Origin: Bacteroidales bacterium
Lineage (GTDB): Bacteria; Bacteroidota; Bacteroidia; Bacteroidales; Muribaculaceae
NCBI GenBank assembly: GCA_015060975.1
Contig: SUXI01000003.1
Location: 183,279-247,278 of the forward strand
Length of the DNA: 64,000 nt
Direction of reading: 5' to 3'
Below, piece after piece: positions 25,409 through 37,679 of this stretch (positions are counted from its first letter, which is position 1; every line of letters begins with the position of its first letter). Under the pieces are notes generated by a model that was given only the letters and a program-made list of their open reading frames with translations, ran no database searches and was not told where the DNA came from. The position numbers were made by a program, and so were the translations under genes.

Positions 25409-25493
25409 ATTCGCTTTTTTAGGCGAGAGGATAAGTGCTTTTTTGCCTTGTTTTATGATAATGATATTAAATGAATAATGTGGCTTAAAAAAA

Positions 25494-25523
25494 TTGAATA
25501 TTAAGATATTTTGACTATCTTTG
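25494..25523 (+). promoter_or_regulatory. Promoter of the nuo-atp block
   Basis: TTG (25494-25496), a 19-base spacer and TATCTTTG (25516-25523). It is the only strong promoter found ahead of nuoA. Confidence 0.8.
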
Positions 25524-25659
25524 CAAGTGAATTAATGCGCCTTTTTAGGCGAAAAATATGCGATGCGATTGTATTGGTGTGACTATCAGAATGATAGTGC
25601 CAGTGCTTTTGTCGCATTTGTGTGTGATGATGTTATAGAAAAATATTAGATACTAAAAT

Positions 25660-26040
25660 ATGGTTTTATTAGACATTTTTGGAATTCAGAACAGTGCATT
25701 GCTTGCTGTGGTAGCAGCGTTGACCGGTTTTGGTCTTGTAGCATTGGCTCTGTGGTTAGCGGGACTTATTTCCCCTCGCTCATTCAACCCTCAAAAAGGA
25801 GAAGCATACGAGTGTGGTATTCCCACTCGTGGTGAAAGTATGTCACAATTTAAAGTGGGATACTATCTTTATGCTATTTTATTCTTGATGTTTGATGTTG
25901 AAACAGTGTTCTTGTTCCCATGGGCAGTGCGCATGCGCGAACTTGGAGCCGACGGCATCATCAGCATCGCAGTGTTTTTCGGAATATTAGTGTTAGGCCT
26001 TGTTTATGCATGGCGGAAAGGAGCTCTTGAATGGAAGTAA
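25660..26040 (+). CDS. nuoA: NADH-quinone oxidoreductase subunit A
   Basis: A small membrane subunit of complex I, 126 residues with three helices. The family stretch KGEAYECGIPTRGES is followed by VGYYLYAILFLMFDVETVFLFPWA. It is first in the operon, and its last 10 bases overlap nuoB. Confidence 0.96.
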   Translation: MVLLDIFGIQNSALLAVVAALTGFGLVALALWLAGLISPRSFNPQKGEAYECGIPTRGESMSQFKVGYYLYAILFLMFDVETVFLFPWAVRMRELGADGIISIAVFFGILVLGLVYAWRKGALEWK

Positions 26041-26636
26041 CAACTAAAAGCATGCCATATGAGGCATGGAAAGATAACGAATATATTGAATCTCTTGTAA
26101 AAGAGTTGCAAGAAAATGGCACTAATGTAATAGTGGGCTCATTTGATAAACTTATCAACTGGGGCCGTTCTAACTCAATTTGGCCATTGACATTCGCAAC
26201 AAGTTGTTGTGGTATCGAATTTGTGTCGCTTGGTGCTGCACGTTACGATATGGCACGTTTTGGATGGGAAGTGGCTCGTTCATCTCCCCGTCAAGCCGAC
26301 TTTATGATGGTTGCCGGTACAATCGTGCATCGTATGGCTCCTGTAATGCGTCGTTTATATGATCAATTGGCTGAGCCTAAATATGTGATTGCATGTGGTG
26401 GTTGCGCTATTTCAGGTGGTCCATTCCGCAAATCATATCATGTGGTGAAAGGGATTGACGAGATTGTTCCTGTTGATGTATATCTTCCGGGTTGTCCTCC
26501 ACGTCCCGAGGCAATGATTTATTCAATCATGCAGTTGTCGAGAAAAATGAGAGTGGAAAAATTCTTTGGTGGAGTAAATCGCCAAGAAAAAATTAAAGAC
26601 TTCCTCGCTGCTCACCCTGAGGAGTCGTATGATTGA
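26031..26636 (+). CDS. nuoB: NADH-quinone oxidoreductase subunit B
   Basis: Holds the N2 iron-sulfur cluster next to the quinone site. In 201 residues the tandem Cys pair is seen in ATSCCGIEF and further ligands in CGGCAISGGPF and PGCPPRPEA. The start overlaps nuoA by 10 bases. Confidence 0.96.
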   Translation: MEVTTKSMPYEAWKDNEYIESLVKELQENGTNVIVGSFDKLINWGRSNSIWPLTFATSCCGIEFVSLGAARYDMARFGWEVARSSPRQADFMMVAGTIVHRMAPVMRRLYDQLAEPKYVIACGGCAISGGPFRKSYHVVKGIDEIVPVDVYLPGCPPRPEAMIYSIMQLSRKMRVEKFFGGVNRQEKIKDFLAAHPEESYD

Positions 26637-26695
26637 TAAATCGGTTTTGTTCAATCACATTTATTTATAGTAAGATAATAAAGACAATATCAGAT

Positions 26696-28318
26696 ATGGC
26701 AAATATTCAAGAAAAGATAGCCAAACTATGTCAGGAGGCAACTTTTGAGGAAGGACAAGACCTATTGGTGTGTGTGCCCGACTCAAAATGGCATGCTCTC
26801 GCTAAATCGTTGAAAGAAGAATTGCATTTCGACTTTTTGGTGACAATAGTGGGTATGGATTGGACCGACAAACTTGGTTGTATATATTACCTAAAATCCA
26901 CCGCCGACAATGCAATGATTTCGGTGAAGGTGACAACCGAAGACCGTGAAAATCCAATGATTCACAGTGTTCACGATGTGTGGGCAATTGCTACTACATT
27001 CGAACGAGAAGTTTATGATTTCTTTGGAATTATTTTTGTAAATAACCCCGATATGCGTCGCATGTTCCTTAGCATCGATTGGAAAGGTTATCCATTGCGC
27101 AAGGACTATGATGACAGCCCTGAAATCAATCCTGTTCCAAAGGAAAACGAACGCCAAGAAGATACAACAGTTTCGTATGTGGAAACCGAAGATGGCAAAA
27201 TTGAAAAGAAAACTATCAACGTGTTTGAACCAAACGATTTTGTGGTGAATATCGGCCCTCAACACCCTGCTACTCACGGTGTGTTGCGTTTCCGCACTGC
27301 AGTTGATGGTGAAACAATTAAGAAAATCGACTTCTATTCAGGTTATATACACCGTGGTATAGAAAAAATATGTGAAGGATTGACATATCCTCAAACACTT
27401 CACTTCATGGACCGTATGGACTATTTCTCGGGTCATCATTATCACCATGCAATGTGTATGGTATATGAAAAGGCTTTGGGTATAGAAATTTCACGCCGTG
27501 CTCAAGTGATTCGTGTGTTGATGGATGAGTTGGCTCGTATCGCTTCTCACTGCTTGTTCTTAGGTACATATTGTATGGACTTAGGTGCAACAACAATGCT
27601 GTTCTACACATTGCGTGTGCGTGAGCAAATCCTTGATATCATGGAGAAAACTTGTGGTGCTCGCATGACTTTCAACTATGGTTGTATTGGTGGTGTGATG
27701 CAAGACCTTCACGAAGATTTCGTGAGCGATGTGAAAGAATTGCTAGCTGTATTGCCTAAAAATATCAAAGAATATAACGAATTGTTTATTGGCAACGTAA
27801 TAGCTAAGGGACGTCTTGAAAATGTGGGTACACTCACTCGCGAAGATGCTATTTCTTATGCTGTTACCGGTCCTTCAGGACGTGCTTCAGGTTGGGCATG
27901 TGATGTGCGTAAGACTAATCCTTATAGCATCTATGGCGAACTTGATTTTGAAGAAGTTGTATATACTGAAGGCGATTCAATGGCACGTACAAAATTGCGT
28001 ATTGCAGAAATGGAACAATCGGCTCGCATCATTGAGCAACTTATCGACAATATCCCTGAAGGTGAATATTGCGTAAAAGTTCCTAAAGTGGTTAAGTTGC
28101 CAGCTGGACGTTGGTTCCAAATGGTTGAAGGATGCCGTGGCGCATTTGGCGTTTATGTAGAAAGTACAGGTGGCACATCACCATTGCGTTTGAAACTTGT
28201 TCCTCCTTGTTTGCCATTGGCAAATGTGGTTGACCACCTCACTCGTGGCTCAAAAATTGCCGACCTTATCACTATCGGTGGTTCATTGGATTATATTGTA
28301 CCCGATATTGACCGATAA
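26696..28318 (+). CDS. nuoCD: NADH-quinone oxidoreductase subunit C/D fusion
   Basis: NuoC (about 1-165 of 540 residues, 30-kDa subunit; ATTFEREVYDFFGIIF and LRKDYDDSPE) is fused to NuoD (about 180-540, 49-kDa subunit; NIGPQHPATHGVLRF, GYIHRGIEKICE and the C-terminal DIDR). A linker containing KIEKKTINVFEP joins them. I start at ATG 26696 (MANIQEKIAKL); a longer frame from 26633 adds 21 residues unlike the family. The fusion and the absence of nuoE, F and G are typical of Bacteroidetes complex I. Confidence 0.95.
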   Translation: MANIQEKIAKLCQEATFEEGQDLLVCVPDSKWHALAKSLKEELHFDFLVTIVGMDWTDKLGCIYYLKSTADNAMISVKVTTEDRENPMIHSVHDVWAIATTFEREVYDFFGIIFVNNPDMRRMFLSIDWKGYPLRKDYDDSPEINPVPKENERQEDTTVSYVETEDGKIEKKTINVFEPNDFVVNIGPQHPATHGVLRFRTAVDGETIKKIDFYSGYIHRGIEKICEGLTYPQTLHFMDRMDYFSGHHYHHAMCMVYEKALGIEISRRAQVIRVLMDELARIASHCLFLGTYCMDLGATTMLFYTLRVREQILDIMEKTCGARMTFNYGCIGGVMQDLHEDFVSDVKELLAVLPKNIKEYNELFIGNVIAKGRLENVGTLTREDAISYAVTGPSGRASGWACDVRKTNPYSIYGELDFEEVVYTEGDSMARTKLRIAEMEQSARIIEQLIDNIPEGEYCVKVPKVVKLPAGRWFQMVEGCRGAFGVYVESTGGTSPLRLKLVPPCLPLANVVDHLTRGSKIADLITIGGSLDYIVPDIDR

Positions 28319-28346
28319 CATTAGATAATATAGTAATAATATAATT

Positions 28347-29429
28347 ATGTACGAAATAACATTCGCAACTATAACCAATTGGATTGACACATTTCTTGGA
28401 CAATATATGCCTGAGTGGCTTGTGACTACTATTGAGTGTTTGCTCATCGGAGTTGGTCTCCTATTGGTTTATGCCTTGTTGGCATTGTTTTACATCTATT
28501 TTGAACGCAAAGTATGTGCGGCTTTTCAATGTCGTCTCGGTCCTAACCGAGTAGGTCCTTGGGGGTTGTTGCAATCTTTTGCTGATATGTTTAAGATGCT
28601 TATCAAAGAGCTTATCACTCTTAAACACATCGACCGCTTCTTGTTTGCTCTCGCTCCTTATTTGGTAATCATTGCATCAATGCTTTCATTCGCTTGTTTG
28701 CCTTGGGCTAACGGATTGCAAATCATTGATTTCAATATCGGTATATTTTTCTTGATAGCCGTGTCATCAATAGGCGTTCTTGGTATTTTGCTTGCAGGTT
28801 GGTCAAGTAATAACAAGTTCACATTGATTGGTGCGTTGCGTTCAGGCGCTCAAATGGTGAGCTACGAATTGTCAATCGGTTTGTCGGTGTTGACAATGGT
28901 TGCTTTTGCCGGAACTATGTCTATTACCGGTATTGTTGAAGAACAAAAAGATTTGTGGTTTATCTTCTCAGGTCATGTGCCCGCAATTATCGCATTTGTG
29001 ATTTATCTTGTTGCAGGTACAGCCGAAACAAACCGTGGTCCGTTTGACCTTCCCGAAGCTGAAAGTGAGTTGACAGCAGGTTATCACACTGAGTATTCAG
29101 GTATTCACTTCGGTTTCTTCTATTTGGCAGAGTACCTCAACTTGTTTATCGTATCGGGTGTAGCTACATTGCTATTCTTCGGCGGTTGGATGCCATTGCA
29201 TATTCCCGGTTGGGAAGGATTCAATGCTGTAATGGACTATATCCCATCTGTAGTGTGGTTTATTGGCAAAGCCATTGTTATTTCTTTCATTATCATTTGG
29301 TTTAAATGGACTTTCCCTCGTTTACGTATCGACCAATTGTTGAAACTTGAATGGAAATATTTGTTGCCAATCAACCTTGTGAATCTTGTGTTGATGGTTA
29401 TCATTATCGTTTTTAACTTGCATTTTTAA
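28347..29429 (+). CDS. nuoH: NADH-quinone oxidoreductase subunit H
   Basis: A membrane subunit of 360 residues forming part of the quinone chamber. The stretches [47 protein letters not shown] and [19 protein letters not shown] are diagnostic. In other Bacteroidetes nuoI follows directly; here the next gene is atpD, 33 bases away. Confidence 0.96.
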   Translation: MYEITFATITNWIDTFLGQYMPEWLVTTIECLLIGVGLLLVYALLALFYIYFERKVCAAFQCRLGPNRVGPWGLLQSFADMFKMLIKELITLKHIDRFLFALAPYLVIIASMLSFACLPWANGLQIIDFNIGIFFLIAVSSIGVLGILLAGWSSNNKFTLIGALRSGAQMVSYELSIGLSVLTMVAFAGTMSITGIVEEQKDLWFIFSGHVPAIIAFVIYLVAGTAETNRGPFDLPEAESELTAGYHTEYSGIHFGFFYLAEYLNLFIVSGVATLLFFGGWMPLHIPGWEGFNAVMDYIPSVVWFIGKAIVISFIIIWFKWTFPRLRIDQLLKLEWKYLLPINLVNLVLMVIIIVFNLHF

Positions 29430-29435
29430 TATTAA

Positions 29436-30965
<1,530 letters not shown>

Positions 30966-30995
30966 GAATAACGACAATAGCTAATAATAGCAACT

Positions 30996-31229
30996 ATGAT
31001 ACTAAAAATTATATCAACCGAAGATGTGCTTTTTGATGGTGAAGTAGAAGCTGTGACTCTTCCAGGACAAAAAGGCTCTTTTACCGTGCTAAATAATCAC
31101 GCATCAATAGTTTCTTCGCTTGTGGCAGGAAGTATTGTGTATGATGTGGCAGGAGAAAAAAAATCGATTGCCGTTGATGGTGGGTTGGTTGATGTAGATA
31201 AAAATGTAGTATCGGTGTGTATATATTAA
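30996..31229 (+). CDS. atpC: ATP synthase F1 subunit epsilon
   Basis: 77 residues, only the N-terminal beta-sandwich domain of epsilon (LFDGEVEAVTLPGQKGSFTVLNNHA). The inhibitory C-terminal helical hairpin found in other phyla is missing, as is common in Bacteroidetes, so epsilon-type autoinhibition is not expected. It lies 30 bases after atpD. Confidence 0.92.
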   Translation: MILKIISTEDVLFDGEVEAVTLPGQKGSFTVLNNHASIVSSLVAGSIVYDVAGEKKSIAVDGGLVDVDKNVVSVCIY

Positions 31230-31231
31230 AC

Positions 31232-32296
31232 ATGAAGAAAGTATTTCTCATATTAACAATGATGGTGATGGCGCTGATTACGCCTAATACCGTCTATGCT
31301 TCATCAGAAGGTGGCGAAGAAGACTTGGCTATCAAGGAAATTATTTTCCACCACTTGGGTGATGGATATGGTTGGGAAGTACCATTCTCTCACCATCACC
31401 GCATTCCATTGCCAATCATTGTGAAAGATTGTAATGGAGAGTGGCATTGTTTCAGTTCGGCACGTGTGTTGCATGGTGAAACTTATGAAGGATTTTATAT
31501 TGCCGGTCACGATAGCGAATATAGCGGCAAGGTAGTGAGCAAAGATGCTTCGGGAAAGGAGTATCGTCCTACCGACTTCTCTATCACCAAAAATGTGTTG
31601 GCGTTGTTTATCTCAATGATTGTGGTAATGACATGTGTGTTGAGTGTGGCGCGTTGGCATCGTCGCAATGGCGCAAAAGCTCCACGCAAAGGTCTTGGAG
31701 CTATAGAAGCTCTCATCTCATTCATCTATGATGGAGTGATTAAGTCAACATTGAAGGAAAAGGCTCCTCGCTTTGCTCCTTATTTGATGACTGCATTCTT
31801 CTTCATTTTTGTGATGAACCTATTGGGATTGATTGTAATATTCCCCGGTGGTGCTAACCTCACAGGTAATATTGCGGTAACACTCGTGTTGGCGGTATTG
31901 ACATTCTTGATGACAAATTTATTTGGTACAAAACATTATTGGAAAGATATCTTTTGGCCAGATGTGCCATTATGGTTGAAATTCCCAATCCCTATTATGC
32001 CGGTGATTGAAATCTTTGGTATGTTTACCAAGCCCGCCGCATTGACAGTGCGTTTGTTTGCCAATATGATGGGTGGTCACATGATTGTGATTGTGTTGAC
32101 AATGCTTATCTTCATATTTGCACCAATGGGAGCTGCTGTTACCGGAGCTACAACTGTGGTGTCGGTATTGTTCTCAATCTTTATGTTGCTTATTGATGTG
32201 TTGGTAAGTTTCATTCAGGCCTATGTGTTTACAATGTTGTCAACGATATTTATCTCGTTGGCACAAGAAGAGCCTCATCATGGTGAAGAGCGTTAA
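31232..32296 (+). CDS. atpB: ATP synthase Fo subunit a
   Basis: The membrane stator channel subunit, 354 residues from ATG 31232, two bases after the atpC stop. The N-terminus looks like a signal peptide (MKKVFLILTMMVMALIT) followed by an approximately 100-residue extracytoplasmic segment rich in His, as seen in other Bacteroidetes. The conserved Arg helix is ALTVRLFANMMGGHMIV near 270, and the last helix is IQAYVFTMLSTIFIS. A small gene often found before atpB in Bacteroides is not present here. Confidence 0.95.
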   Translation: MKKVFLILTMMVMALITPNTVYASSEGGEEDLAIKEIIFHHLGDGYGWEVPFSHHHRIPLPIIVKDCNGEWHCFSSARVLHGETYEGFYIAGHDSEYSGKVVSKDASGKEYRPTDFSITKNVLALFISMIVVMTCVLSVARWHRRNGAKAPRKGLGAIEALISFIYDGVIKSTLKEKAPRFAPYLMTAFFFIFVMNLLGLIVIFPGGANLTGNIAVTLVLAVLTFLMTNLFGTKHYWKDIFWPDVPLWLKFPIPIMPVIEIFGMFTKPAALTVRLFANMMGGHMIVIVLTMLIFIFAPMGAAVTGATTVVSVLFSIFMLLIDVLVSFIQAYVFTMLSTIFISLAQEEPHHGEER

Positions 32297-32345
32297 TGAC
32301 GAAATAAAAAAGAAATAAAATAAATAAATTAAATAACAACATTAA

Positions 32346-32600
<255 letters not shown>

Positions 32601-32619
32601 TCTCAAGTAAATCTATAGT

Positions 32620-33117
32620 ATGGAACTATTCACGCCTGACTTTGGCTTGATATTTTGGATGTTCTTGTCTTTTGCGGTGCTCTTCTTCGTGTTGGCGAAG
32701 TGGGGGTGGCCGGTAATACTCAAGGGCATTGATCAACGAGCCGATTTGATTGACAAAGGTGTGGAATACGCTCAAAATGCTAAAGAGCAACTTGACCACG
32801 CCCGCGAAGAGGCTGAAAAGTATATTGCAGAGGCTCGTCGTCAACAAGCCGATATGCTCCGCGAAGCAGATAAAATGAAAACTCAAATTATCGAAGATGC
32901 ACGCGAAGCTGCTCAAAAAGAGGCTCAAAAGGTGATGGACGCTGCTAAACAATCTATTGAGCAATCACGCAAGGAAGCCGAGCAAAACTTCCGCAACGAA
33001 GTGAGCACATTTGCTCTTGATATTGCAGGAAAGGTGGTGCGCAATCAACTTGCTGATGCTAAAGCTCAAAAACAGTTGGTAAACACTCTTCTTGACGAAA
33101 TAGAGAATAAAAATTAA
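32620..33117 (+). CDS. atpF: ATP synthase Fo subunit b
   Basis: The peripheral stalk subunit, 165 residues: one N-terminal membrane helix (LIFWMFLSFAVLFFVLAKW) and a long charged coiled coil (AREEAEKYIAEARRQQADM and on). It lies 19 bases after atpE. Confidence 0.95.
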   Translation: MELFTPDFGLIFWMFLSFAVLFFVLAKWGWPVILKGIDQRADLIDKGVEYAQNAKEQLDHAREEAEKYIAEARRQQADMLREADKMKTQIIEDAREAAQKEAQKVMDAAKQSIEQSRKEAEQNFRNEVSTFALDIAGKVVRNQLADAKAQKQLVNTLLDEIENKN

Positions 33118-33125
33118 TAAACGCA

Positions 33126-33671
33126 ATGAACGAAGGTCTTATTCCACGCCGATATGCTAAGGCTCTTTACAAGTTTGCTCTTGAAAAGGGTCAGGATAAA
33201 CCTATGTATGGCTTGATGCAACAACTATCGGCTAATTTTGCCGCCGATTCATCGCTTCATGAAGTAATGAGTAATCCATTTATCGCAGATGGTGATAAAG
33301 TGAAATTGCTTAATTTGGCGGCCGGTGCCGATAAATCGCATACTTGCTTTGCCGATTTTATGAAGTTGTTGATTGAAAATAAGCGTATCTCGGCCATACG
33401 TTCTATTGCTTTAGCCTATCTGACAATATACCGTAAGGCCAACAATATTTACTTGGTAGATGTGGTGTCGGCATCTGAAATGGACGCTGATAGCAAATCT
33501 CGACTAAAGGCACTCATTGTGAGTCATCTTAATGGCGGTTCGATGGAATTTAGCCAACGAGTGGATTCTCAACTCATAGGTGGATTCGTTGTCAATATCG
33601 ATTCCGAACGACTCGATGCATCTGTGCAAAATGAATTGAAACAATTGCGTTTAAATCTTCTTAGAAAATAA
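33126..33671 (+). CDS. atpH: ATP synthase F1 subunit delta
   Basis: A 181-residue stalk cap. The N-terminal helical bundle starts IPRRYAKALYKFALEKGQ and the C-terminal part has the family pattern DSQLIGGFVVNIDSERLDASVQNELKQL. It is 8 bases after atpF and 6 before atpA. Confidence 0.94.
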   Translation: MNEGLIPRRYAKALYKFALEKGQDKPMYGLMQQLSANFAADSSLHEVMSNPFIADGDKVKLLNLAAGADKSHTCFADFMKLLIENKRISAIRSIALAYLTIYRKANNIYLVDVVSASEMDADSKSRLKALIVSHLNGGSMEFSQRVDSQLIGGFVVNIDSERLDASVQNELKQLRLNLLRK

Positions 33672-33677
33672 TTTGTG

Positions 33678-35249
33678 ATGATTAATCCAAGCGAGATATC
33701 TGAAGTATTAAAACAACAACTCGAAAACGTTAACTCAAAAGTTTCGTTTGAAGAGATTGGTACAGTCCTTGAAGTAGGTGATGGCGTTGCCCACGTTTTC
33801 GGACTTGACAATGTGTGCGCCAACGAACTCGTTGAGTTTGAAAATGGCGTTAAAGGTGTGGCTCTCAACCTTGAAGAAAGTAACGTAGGTGTTATTTTGC
33901 TTAACGAGGTTAATAGCGTAACCGAAAATATGACCGTGAAGCGCACCGGAAAGATTGCTTCTATTCCTGTGGGTGAAGGTTTGTTTGGTCGCGTTATCAA
34001 TGTGTTGGGAGAGCCTATTGATGGTCGTGGTCCTATTCAAGGCAACTTGATTGATTTGCCTCTTGAGCGTAAAGCTCCCGGGGTAATCTTCCGTCAACCG
34101 GTGAAACAGCCATTGCAAACCGGTATCAAAGCGATTGACTCAATGGTGCCCATAGGTCGTGGACAACGTGAGCTTATCATTGGTGACCGCCAAATCGGTA
34201 AGACTGCAATTGCTATCGATACAATTATCAATCAACGTAAAAGTTTCGAAGAAGGTAAACCTGTATATTGTATATATGTCGCAATCGGTCAAAAAGCATC
34301 ATCGATTGCAGCTATTGTAGATACATTGCGTCAAAACGGAGCATTGGATTATACTGTTGTAGTTGCAGCGTCGGCTTCTGACTCGGCTGCGATGAGATAT
34401 TACTCACCATTTGCCGGTGTTGCTATTGGTGAATATATCCGCGACACAGGTCGTGATGCTCTTATTGTGTATGACGACTTGTCGAAGCAAGCGGTAGCTT
34501 ATCGTGAAATCTCATTGATTTTGAAACGTCCTTCAGGTCGTGAAGCTTATCCCGGTGATATCTTCTATCTCCACTCTCGCTTGCTCGAACGTGCTGCAAA
34601 GATTATTGATAATCAAGAAGTGGCATCAAATATGAACGACCTTCCTGAGGCTCTCAAACCAATGGTGAAGGGTGGTGGCTCGCTCACTGCACTTCCAGTG
34701 ATTGAAACTCAAGCAGGCGACGTGTCGGCTTATATCCCTACCAACGTAATTTCTATTACCGACGGTCAGATATTCCTTGAAACAGCATTGTTTAACCGTG
34801 GTATCCGTCCTGCAATCAACGTAGGTCTTTCGGTATCACGTGTGGGTGGTAGCGCTCAAATCAAATCAATGAAAAAGGTGGCCGGTACGTTGAAAATCGA
34901 CCAAGCTCAATTCCGCGAACTTGAATCATTCACCAAATTCGGTGGTGATATCGACCCTGTAACAGCCCGTGTGATAGACAAAGGTCGTAAAAACGAACGT
35001 TTACTTATCCAACCTCAATATCGTCCGATGTTGGTAGAAGAAGAGGTTGCAGTGATTTATTGTGGAGTGAAAGGATTGCTTCAAAATGTGCCTATGGATA
35101 AGGTTGCAGAGTTTGAAAAGCAATTCATTCAAATGCTTCATGCAAAGCATCAAGCCGATGTGCTTGATTTGATTCGTCAAGGTCAATTAACTGACGAAAT
35201 TGAAGCAAAAATCACAGCAGTAGCAAACGAAATTTCAAGCCGTTATTAA
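33678..35249 (+). CDS. atpA: ATP synthase F1 subunit alpha
   Basis: The non-catalytic nucleotide-binding subunit, 523 residues from ATG 33678 (the GTG at 33675 is an alternative). Walker [10 protein letters not shown] near 170, [20 protein letters not shown], and the family signature in [19 protein letters not shown]. In order between atpH and atpG. Confidence 0.97.
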   Translation: MINPSEISEVLKQQLENVNSKVSFEEIGTVLEVGDGVAHVFGLDNVCANELVEFENGVKGVALNLEESNVGVILLNEVNSVTENMTVKRTGKIASIPVGEGLFGRVINVLGEPIDGRGPIQGNLIDLPLERKAPGVIFRQPVKQPLQTGIKAIDSMVPIGRGQRELIIGDRQIGKTAIAIDTIINQRKSFEEGKPVYCIYVAIGQKASSIAAIVDTLRQNGALDYTVVVAASASDSAAMRYYSPFAGVAIGEYIRDTGRDALIVYDDLSKQAVAYREISLILKRPSGREAYPGDIFYLHSRLLERAAKIIDNQEVASNMNDLPEALKPMVKGGGSLTALPVIETQAGDVSAYIPTNVISITDGQIFLETALFNRGIRPAINVGLSVSRVGGSAQIKSMKKVAGTLKIDQAQFRELESFTKFGGDIDPVTARVIDKGRKNERLLIQPQYRPMLVEEEVAVIYCGVKGLLQNVPMDKVAEFEKQFIQMLHAKHQADVLDLIRQGQLTDEIEAKITAVANEISSRY

Positions 35250-35262
35250 ATATAAAAGCTAA

Positions 35263-36147
35263 ATGGCAACGTTAAGAGAATTAAAAGGACGAATAGGGTC
35301 GGTAGCCTCTTCAGAAAAGATTACCGGAGCGATGAAAATGATTTCATCGGCAAAGATGCACAAGGCCGAGCAGGCATTGAGGCGTCAACTGCCATTCCGT
35401 AATCAGATTGAGACTATTATCGCTAATTTGTTGAGCGCTGATGCTCAATTTGTGTCGCCTTTGATCGAAAGTCGCGATGTGAAGCATATAAGCATCGTGG
35501 TATTTGGATCGGACGATGGTCTTTGCGGTGCCTATAATGTAAATATTTTCAAGCAATTGCTCGAAAGAGTGCAATATTATCAAGCCACTTATGGCAGTGA
35601 TGTGAAGATAAAGGTAGTTCCTGTGGGCACAAAGATGTATAAAGCATCAAATAAAATTGCTCATGGCTCAATAAAGGTGGAAATGGTTGAAGGGGTTAAC
35701 TCTAAAACTGAAGCCGACGGAGTGAAAACCTTTATAGCACAACTACAACAACAATTCCTTGAAGGTGAAACCGATTTGGTTGATGTGCTTTATATGAACT
35801 TTGTGAGCATGAGCCGTCAACGTCCACGCTTTGAGCAAATATTGCCTGTGGTACAAGAGTCGTTTATGCCCGAAGGAGAAAAATCCGTATCATCACGTCC
35901 ATATTTGTTTGAACCCGATGTAAATCAAATCTTCTCATCGGTATTGCCATTGTTTTTGCTATCAACAATGCAAGAAATATTTACTGAAAACCGCGCTTCG
36001 GAACAAGCTGCGCGTGTGATGGCAATGCAAAGTGCAAATGATAATGCAAAGAAATTGCTTGATCAATTAAGATTGGAATATAATAAACTCCGTCAACAAA
36101 GCATCACAAATGAGTTGCTTGATATTGTGGGCGGACAGGTGAGATAA
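35263..36147 (+). CDS. atpG: ATP synthase F1 subunit gamma
   Basis: The central rotor shaft, 294 residues: MATLRELKGRIGSVASSEKITGAMKMISSAKM at the N-terminus and ENRASEQAARVMAMQSANDNAK near the C-terminus are the two ends of the long coiled coil. It is the last gene of the atp block; nuoI starts 41 bases on. Confidence 0.96.
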   Translation: MATLRELKGRIGSVASSEKITGAMKMISSAKMHKAEQALRRQLPFRNQIETIIANLLSADAQFVSPLIESRDVKHISIVVFGSDDGLCGAYNVNIFKQLLERVQYYQATYGSDVKIKVVPVGTKMYKASNKIAHGSIKVEMVEGVNSKTEADGVKTFIAQLQQQFLEGETDLVDVLYMNFVSMSRQRPRFEQILPVVQESFMPEGEKSVSSRPYLFEPDVNQIFSSVLPLFLLSTMQEIFTENRASEQAARVMAMQSANDNAKKLLDQLRLEYNKLRQQSITNELLDIVGGQVR

Positions 36148-36188
36148 AAATAATAATAACTTAATAATATAGATTTAGACTAAATTCT

Positions 36189-36824
36189 ATGGGTAGTGTA
36201 AAAGATTATTTTTCATCATTAGGTGCCGGCTTGGCAAGCCTTGTTAAAGGTATGCAAATCACCGGAAAAGAATTTGTTACACCTAAAATTACTGAAAAAT
36301 ATCCCGAACATCGTGACACTGTGAAGGTTCCCGATCGTTTTCGTGCGATTTTGGAACTCAAATATGATGAGGAAGGAAATCACAAATGTATCGCATGTGG
36401 AATTTGTGAACGAAATTGTCCTAATGGTACAATTAGCATCACAAGCAAGATGGTGGATACTTGGGACGGAAAGAAAAAACGCAAGTTGGATAAATATGTT
36501 TATGACTTGGGTAGCTGTACTTTCTGTCAGTTATGTGTAACTACTTGTCCTCAAGATGCGTTGGAGTTCTCTAACGATTTTGAACAAGCAGTGTTTACAC
36601 GCGAAAAATTAGTAAAGCAACTCAATTATCTTCCTGAAAAGGAAGAACCGGCTCCAACTCCTGAGCAAATTGAAAAAGCTAAGGCTGAAAAAGAAGCGAA
36701 AATCGCTGCTGCCAAAGCCGCTGCTGCTGCTAAGAAGGCTGCCGCTGCTGCCGGGGAAGAACCAGCCAAAGTACCAGAAGCATCTAAAGCCGATGATGCT
36801 ACTAAAACTAACGAAGAAAAATAA
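36189..36824 (+). CDS. nuoI: NADH-quinone oxidoreductase subunit I with Ala/Lys-rich tail
   Basis: A ferredoxin-like subunit with two 4Fe-4S clusters: CIACGICERNCP near 68-79 and CTFCQLCVTTCP near 110-121. After about residue 155 comes a 55-residue low-complexity tail of Ala, Lys, Glu and Pro (KAEKEAKIAAAKAAAAAKK), which is not part of the NuoI fold. The gene restarts the nuo series after the atp genes. Confidence 0.94.
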   Translation: MGSVKDYFSSLGAGLASLVKGMQITGKEFVTPKITEKYPEHRDTVKVPDRFRAILELKYDEEGNHKCIACGICERNCPNGTISITSKMVDTWDGKKKRKLDKYVYDLGSCTFCQLCVTTCPQDALEFSNDFEQAVFTREKLVKQLNYLPEKEEPAPTPEQIEKAKAEKEAKIAAAKAAAAAKKAAAAAGEEPAKVPEASKADDATKTNEEK

Positions 36825-36840
36825 AAATTAATAACAATAT

Positions 36841-37356
36841 ATGGAATCAGTAGGAAGTATCATTATGTTGGGCATAATCGTGTTATCGATTATAGTCTTT
36901 TCGGTACTGACTGTCACCACTCGCAAAATTTTGCGTTCGGCAACATACTTGTTGTTTACGCTTTTTGCAACTGCCGGAATCTATTTCCAATTGGATTATG
37001 AATTCTTGGGTGCAGTGCAAATCGCAGTATATGCAGGAGGTATTGTTGTATTGTTTGTCTTCTCTATTTTGTTGACAAGCCGTCCCGGTGACAACAGTGC
37101 AAAACTTACTTCAAAGAAGCGAGTTCTTGGCTTGCTTGCAGCTGTAGCAACATTAGTAGTTGCCGGTTATGCATTATTTAGCCGTTGTGCCGACTTGTTA
37201 AAAACAGTGCCATCAATGGATGCAATCACCATGGATAAACTTGGTGAAAATTTGATGGGAACAGCGACAGGTCAGTATCTATTGCCCTTTGAAGCAATCA
37301 GTGTGTTATTACTCGCATGTATAATTGGTGGCATCGTTGTCGCTCGTAAAAGATAA
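36841..37356 (+). CDS. nuoJ: NADH-quinone oxidoreductase subunit J
   Basis: A 171-residue membrane subunit with five helices. The stretch ATYLLFTLFATAGIYFQLDYEFLGAVQIAVYAGGIVVLFVF is the family core. It lies 16 bases after nuoI. Confidence 0.95.
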   Translation: MESVGSIIMLGIIVLSIIVFSVLTVTTRKILRSATYLLFTLFATAGIYFQLDYEFLGAVQIAVYAGGIVVLFVFSILLTSRPGDNSAKLTSKKRVLGLLAAVATLVVAGYALFSRCADLLKTVPSMDAITMDKLGENLMGTATGQYLLPFEAISVLLLACIIGGIVVARKR

Positions 37357-37362
37357 TCGATT

Positions 37363-37674
37363 ATGGAACTTACGATGTTATATTATATTATTCCCAGCTT
37401 AATAATGTTTTGCTGTGGTGTTTATGGGTTTATTACCCGTAAAAACATGATTGCGATATTAATCTCACTTGAGTTAATGCTCAATGCTGTTGATATTAAC
37501 TTTGTAGTCTTTAATCGTTTCTTGTTCCCCGGACAAATGGAAGGTATGTTCTTCACACTCTTCGCTATTGCAATTGCTGCCGCCGAAACAGCTTTGGCTA
37601 TTGCTATCATCATCAACCTTTTCCGTGTGGCTAAGAATATCGATGTTGAAGACGTTAATGAAATGAAATTTTAA
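37363..37674 (+). CDS. nuoK: NADH-quinone oxidoreductase subunit K
   Basis: 103 residues, three helices; NMIAILISLELMLNAVDINFVVF carries the conserved Glu of the proton path, and AAAETALAIAIIINLFR the second conserved Glu. It starts 6 bases after the nuoJ stop. Confidence 0.95.
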   Translation: MELTMLYYIIPSLIMFCCGVYGFITRKNMIAILISLELMLNAVDINFVVFNRFLFPGQMEGMFFTLFAIAIAAAETALAIAIIINLFRVAKNIDVEDVNEMKF

Positions 37675-37679
37675 GCGCT

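Larger units (their letters stand above)
25349..25659. other. Intergenic region before the nuo operon
   Basis: 311 bases holding the terminator at 25379-25408, the promoter at 25494-25523 and a 5' leader of about 130 bases with a small GCGCC/GGCG hairpin near 25537. A similar cgcttttttaggcg unit occurs at 25412-25425. No gene seen. Confidence 0.6.
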
